From positions 4,726,626 to 4,790,625 of the forward strand of contig NZ_JAUSZJ010000002.1 of assembly GCF_030817475.1 (NCBI RefSeq): DNA of 64,000 nt, in the 5' to 3' direction. The notes below the pieces were generated by a model. The model searched no databases, was not told the DNA's origin, and saw only the letters and a list, made by a program, of their open reading frames with translations. The stretch comes from Streptomyces sp. V2I9 (GTDB lineage: Bacteria; Actinomycetota; Actinomycetes; Streptomycetales; Streptomycetaceae). This document shows positions 60,872-64,000 of the stretch, in pieces (position 1 is the stretch's first letter; each line of letters begins with the position of its first letter). The position numbers were made by a program, and so were the translations under genes.

Positions 60872-61360
60872 AGAACGGCCCGCCGGTGCGGCGGGCGCGA
60901 TCAGGCGGGGCGCTCGGGGGGGCGGGCCGCTGCCGATGCCCAGGAGCAGGGGGCCGGTGGGTGAGGCGACGAGGTCCGCGACGGTGATCGGCTCCAGGGT
61001 CGCGTAGAACGCGTCCCGCGCCCGGTGCAGGGCTCCGCGCAGCCGGCAGCCCGAGCGGAGGGGGCAGGGGGTGTCGCCCTCGCACTCGACGACCTCCTCC
61101 ACCGGCCCCTCCAGCTCCCGCACCAGCGAGCCGATCGATGCGCAGTGCCCGGCGGAGGTCAGGGTGAGCCCGCCGCCCCGGCCGCGCCGGGCGTCGAGGA
61201 GGCCGAGGTGCTGGAGGCGGGCGACGACCTTCGCGGCATGCGTGTACGGGACCCGCATGGAGGCCGCCACCTCGCGCGTGGTCGGCGCTTCCCCGCCATC
61301 GGCGACCGCCAGCCGCATGAGGACGCGGAGGGCCACGTCGGTGAATCTCGTCAGCCGCAT
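60479..61360 (-). CDS. nsrR: NsrR-like Rrf2 repressor with an hmp-derived C-terminal tail
   Basis: 293 codons, twice the usual NsrR length of about 148. Residues 1-~150 are a complete Rrf2/NsrR: winged helix TTREVAASMRVPYTHAAKVVARLQHLG and the three cluster Cys in ECEGDTPCPLRSGCRL, ending near LLLGIGSGPP. The normal stop is missing, and the frame continues through ~15 unrelated residues into hmp globin sequence and then frameshifted hmp sequence. The [4Fe-4S] NO sensor is probably intact; the tail may be unfolded or degraded. Leaderless start likely (TACGCT, 61367-61372, 6 nt before the ATG). Confidence 0.85.
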   Translation of the reverse strand: MRLTRFTDVALRVLMRLAVADGGEAPTTREVAASMRVPYTHAAKVVARLQHLGLLDARRGRGGGLTLTSAGHCASIGSLVRELEGPVEEVVECEGDTPCPLRSGCRLRGALHRARDAFYATLEPITVADLVASPTGPLLLGIGSGPPPRAPRLIAPAAPAGRSRTDNKHQVVHTRLFAAIAEVLGDAVTPEVAAARDEVYWLMAHALIAIEARLHAQQGVTAATCGAPGRWPPGSRRPRTSPPSCCVPPTTRPRPPSGPASTSPSRWNSRTEPAGYASTASWAPPPTGCGRSP

Positions 61361-61536
61361 GGGCTCAGCGTAGATAAGTGGTATGCCGGATGCGAATTAA
61401 GGGGGTCGTGCGGTGACAGGGGCCAACGTGCCCCGCACGGAGGGGGATTAGTCGCACTCTTTTGTGTAATGGCGGCGTGGGCTCCGCGCTGAAAGGCTCG
61501 TGGACGCAGGTCAGCCCATGATCGAGAGGACGTCAG

Positions 61537-62944
61537 ATGTCCGTTGGTGAAGAGGTTCGCGACACGCAGGCGCCGCCGCAGCAGAGTCTGGGGACGGCGG
61601 CTGCGCGGAACCTCGCGACGACCACCAAGTCCGCGCCGCAGATGCAGGAGATCTCCTCCCGGTGGCTGCTGAAGATGCTGCCCTGGGTGCAGGTGCAGGG
61701 CGGCACGTACCGGGTGAACCGTCGGCTCAGCTATGCGGTCGGCGACGGCCGGGTGACCTTCGTTCAGACCGGGGACCGGGTCTCCGTGATCCCCGCGGAA
61801 CTCGGAGAGCTGCCCGCCCTGAGGGACTTCGGCGACGAGGAGGTCCTCGCCGAGCTCGCCCGCCGCTGCGAGCAGCGCGACGTGGCCGCGGGGGAGGTGC
61901 TCGCCGCATCCGGCGACGCGGCGGACCGGGTCTTCCTGCTGGCGCACGGCAAGGTCGCGAAGATCGGCACCGGCCCCTACGGGGACGAGACCGACCTCGG
62001 AGTCCTCGCGGACGGCGCGTATTTCGGTGACCAGAGCCTGGTCGACGGCGAGGCCGTCTGGGAGTACACCGCCCGCGCCGTCACCCCGTGCACGCTCCTG
62101 ACCCTGAGCCGCGCCGACGTGTACAACCTCGCGGAGCGCGCCGCATCCCTGCAGGGCCACCTCACCGGCCTGCTCTCCATCCCGCAGCAGCGCACCAACC
62201 GCTACGGCGAGGCGGCGATCGACCTCTCCGCCGGCCATGTCGGCGAAGCGGTCGTCCCGCACACCTTCGTCGACTACGACGCCGCGCCCCGCGAGTACGA
62301 ACTGAGCGTCGCGCAGACCGTGCTGAAGGTGCACAGCCGGGTCGCCGACCTCTACAACCAGCCGATGAACCAGACCGAGCAGCAGTTGCGGCTCACGGTC
62401 GAGGCGCTGCGCGAGCGCCAGGAGCACGAACTCATCAACAACAAGGAGTTCGGCCTGCTCAACAACTGCGACTACGGGCAGCGGATCCAGCCGCACGACG
62501 GCGCGCCCAGCCCCGACGACCTGGACGAACTGCTCTCGCGCCGCCGCGGCTCGAAGCTGTTCCTCGCCCACCCCAAGGCCATCGCCGCCTTCGGCCGCGA
62601 GTGCAACCGCCGCGGGCTCGTCCCCGAGAGCGTCGACGTCGGCGGCCACCACGTGCCCGCCTGGCGCGGGGTGCCGATCTTCCCGTCCAACAAGATCCCC
62701 ATCTCCGACGCCCGCACCACCTCCATCATCTGCATGAGGACCGGCGAGGCCGAACAGGGCGTCATCGGCCTCCAGCAGACCGGCATCCCCGACGAGATCG
62801 AGCCGAGCCTCTCGGTCCGCTTCATGGGCATCGACGAACAGGCGATCATCTCCTACCTGGTGACGGCGTACTACTCCGCCGCCCATCCTGGTACCGGACG
62901 CCCTCGGAGTGCTGGAGAACGTCGAGGTCAGCCGCTGGAGCTGA
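61537..62944 (+). CDS. eshA: Family 2B encapsulin shell protein (EshA-like), with late +1 frameshift
   Basis: About 468 residues if one base is removed. A cyclic-nucleotide-binding-like domain (about 100-220, GEVLAASGDAADRVFLLAHG and YFGDQSLVDGEAV) is followed by an HK97-type shell domain (MNQTEQQLRLTVEALRERQ, GRECNRRGLVPESV, PSLSVRFMGIDEQAIISYLV). Matches EshA of S. griseus and other Family 2B nanocompartment shells. At 62882-62884 an extra C shifts the frame; without it the end reads YYSAAILVPDALGVLENVE and stops at 62942-62944. As written, the frame runs on into the next gene. ATG 61537 has GAGAGGA 6 nt upstream. Confidence 0.88.
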
Positions 62945-62959
62945 CCCCGCGTCACCTCC

Positions 62960-62993
62960 GGGGGCCCGGACGGCAGCTGCCGTCCGGGCCCCC
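62960..62993 (+). terminator. 34-bp perfect palindrome between eshA and the prenyl synthase gene
   Basis: Arms of 17 bp (GGGGGCCCGGACGGCAG, 62960-62976, with 62977-62993) meet without a spacer. It would form a very stable hairpin in the intercistronic mRNA, so it may terminate most eshA transcripts or separate the two messages by processing. Confidence 0.75.
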
Positions 62994-63031
62994 GGGCCCC
63001 CGCACCCATCGCCTCGCCCCAGGGAGTGACC

Positions 63032-64000
63032 GTGACCATGACCAGTACGGACGCAGCGACGGAAGGGCACGAGGCCGCGGCGCTCCTGGAGCGCACCCGC
63101 GCCGTCGTGGACCCGCACCTGCGAGCGGCCGTCGAGTCGCTGCCGGGCGGCATACGCCGGATCGCGATGTACCACTTCGGCTGGCAGAACGCCGACGGGA
63201 CCCCGGCCGCCGGCCAGGCCGGGAAGGCCATCAGACCCGCCCTCGTGCTGGCCGCCGCCCGAGCGCTGGGCGGCGATCCGGACCGGGCCGTGCGGGCCGC
63301 CGTCGCCGTCGAGCTCGCCCACAACTTCACCCTGCTCCACGACGACGTCATCGACGAGGACACCACCCGCCGGCACCGGCCCACCGCCTGGGCGGTCTTC
63401 GGCATCCCGGATGCCATCATCACCGGCGACGCCCTGCTCGCCCTCGCCCAGCGGCTGCTGGCCGAGGACCCGCACCCGGCCGCCGCGCGCGCCGTGGCCC
63501 GCCTCTCCGCCTGTGTCATCGAGCTGTGCGCGGGCCAGCAGGCGGACTGCGCCTTCGAGGAGCGCGGGCCCGACGAGGTCACGCTCGACGAATGCCTCAC
63601 CATGGCGGCCGCGAAGACCGGCGCCCTGCTCGGCTGCGCCTGTGCGCTCGGAGCGCTCTACGCGGGCGCGGAGGACCGGGCGGTCCGCGCGATGGACGGC
63701 TTCGGACGGGAGGCCGGGCTCTCGTTCCAGCTCATCGACGACCTGATCGGCATCTGGGGCGACCCGGAGCGCACCGGCAAACCCGTCGGTGCCGACCTGT
63801 CCGCCCACAAGAAGTCCTTGCCCGTGGTCGCCGCCCTGACCTCCGGCACCCCGGCCGCCGCCGAACTCGCCGCGCTCTACCGGGGCCCGATGAACACCGC
63901 CGCAGAGGTGAGCCGGGCGGCCGAGGCGGTGGACCGGGCCGGCGGCCGTGACTGGGCCCAGGCCGGAGCCGCCGACCGGATGGCCCGCGCGGTCCACCAC
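63032..64000 (+). CDS. polyprenyl diphosphate synthase, 3' partial, likely encapsulin cargo
   Basis: At least 323 residues, open to the window end. All-alpha isoprenyl synthase with first Asp-rich motif LLHDDVIDEDTTRR (about 100) and second FQLIDDLIGIWGD (about 230), the KAIRPALVLAAARALGG substrate Lys/Arg region and the K-x2-x-P-V turn. Chain length (GGPP is likely) depends on bulky residues before the first motif and cannot be fixed by eye. GTG 63032 has AGGGAG 5 nt upstream; ATG 63038 and GTG 63026 are alternatives. Polyprenyl synthases are established neighbours and proposed cargo of Family 2B encapsulins. Confidence 0.92.
   Translation, partial: MTMTSTDAATEGHEAAALLERTRAVVDPHLRAAVESLPGGIRRIAMYHFGWQNADGTPAAGQAGKAIRPALVLAAARALGGDPDRAVRAAVAVELAHNFTLLHDDVIDEDTTRRHRPTAWAVFGIPDAIITGDALLALAQRLLAEDPHPAAARAVARLSACVIELCAGQQADCAFEERGPDEVTLDECLTMAAAKTGALLGCACALGALYAGAEDRAVRAMDGFGREAGLSFQLIDDLIGIWGDPERTGKPVGADLSAHKKSLPVVAALTSGTPAAAELAALYRGPMNTAAEVSRAAEAVDRAGGRDWAQAGAADRMARAVHH

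Noticed and set aside
61537..63951. An 804-codon open frame spanning the encapsulin gene and most of the next gene
   Set aside because: After 62884 it is Arg/Pro/Gly-rich out-of-frame sequence overlapping the clearly coding prenyl synthase; it results from the +1 frameshift.

Overview
The window is high-GC actinobacterial chromosome, almost certainly Streptomyces. The evidence is third-position GC bias in every gene, frequent GTG starts, ATGA/GTGA gene overlaps, and a gene order with many Streptomyces hallmarks: sigR-rsrA, a das chitobiose cluster with dasR, a WblE-type WhiB protein, a sigH/ushX-like pair, a class Ia ribonucleotide reductase under a cobalamin riboswitch, and an EshA-type encapsulin. 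There are no rRNA genes, CRISPR arrays, insertion sequences or phage genes.

Layout. 1-10.1 kb: end of a secreted Lon-type protease (YlbL), a PPA1309-family gene, a UPF0182 membrane protein, two identical initiator tRNA genes flanking a Sel1-repeat gene, and a divergent Fur/catalase pair. 10.1-20.8 kb: CBS protein, hisN, a TetR regulator, an SMR exporter with a possibly structured leader, aroA-rsgA, an M50 protease divergent from a SRAP DNA-repair protein, an alpha/beta hydrolase, sigR-rsrA, a TPR protein and def. 20.8-31.1 kb, mostly minus strand: AraC regulator (nrdS-like), nrdB and nrdA behind NrdR boxes and a B12 riboswitch, GNAT plus lipoprotein, cstA-ybdD, and a LuxR-type regulator. 31.6-43.3 kb: a run of overlapping plus-strand genes that looks like a complete assembly line for a lipid-linked or exported glycan (two GT2, one GT4, a flippase-like protein, a class III aminotransferase, an epimerase, a UbiA/DPPR-like prenyltransferase, two membrane-anchored EEP phosphodiesterases and an aldo/keto reductase). 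43.3-53.3 kb: dasR, dasABC, a GH3 hexosaminidase, nagB, a SIS-domain sugar isomerase/deaminase and a PdtaS-like histidine kinase, with several DasR operators (dre). 53.3-59.2 kb: wblE, a lipid/diacylglycerol kinase, a small membrane protein, sigH-ushX, a UBP zinc finger and a frameshifted Na+/H+ antiporter. 59.2-64 kb: a PLP deaminase, a decayed flavohemoglobin fused to nsrR, and an encapsulin shell gene followed by a polyprenyl diphosphate synthase that runs off the window.

How the genes fit together. The das block is one regulon: DasABC imports chitin oligosaccharides, DasD trims them, NagB and possibly the SIS protein feed glucosamine-6-phosphate into central metabolism, and DasR represses through dre sites. 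Further dre-like sites lie before the histidine kinase and before the LuxR gene next to cstA, suggesting a wider DasR reach. Oxidative, nitrosative and disulfide stress are covered by Fur/catalase, SigR/RsrA, NsrR and WblE. The encapsulin and prenyl synthase form a putative terpenoid nanocompartment.

The most interesting points are the encapsulin-prenyl synthase pair, the glycan cluster, the nsrR/hmp fusion, the new dre sites, the 17-bp repeat array before the catalase gene and the SMR leader. Three single-base lesions (antiporter, encapsulin, hmp) may be real or may be sequence errors.
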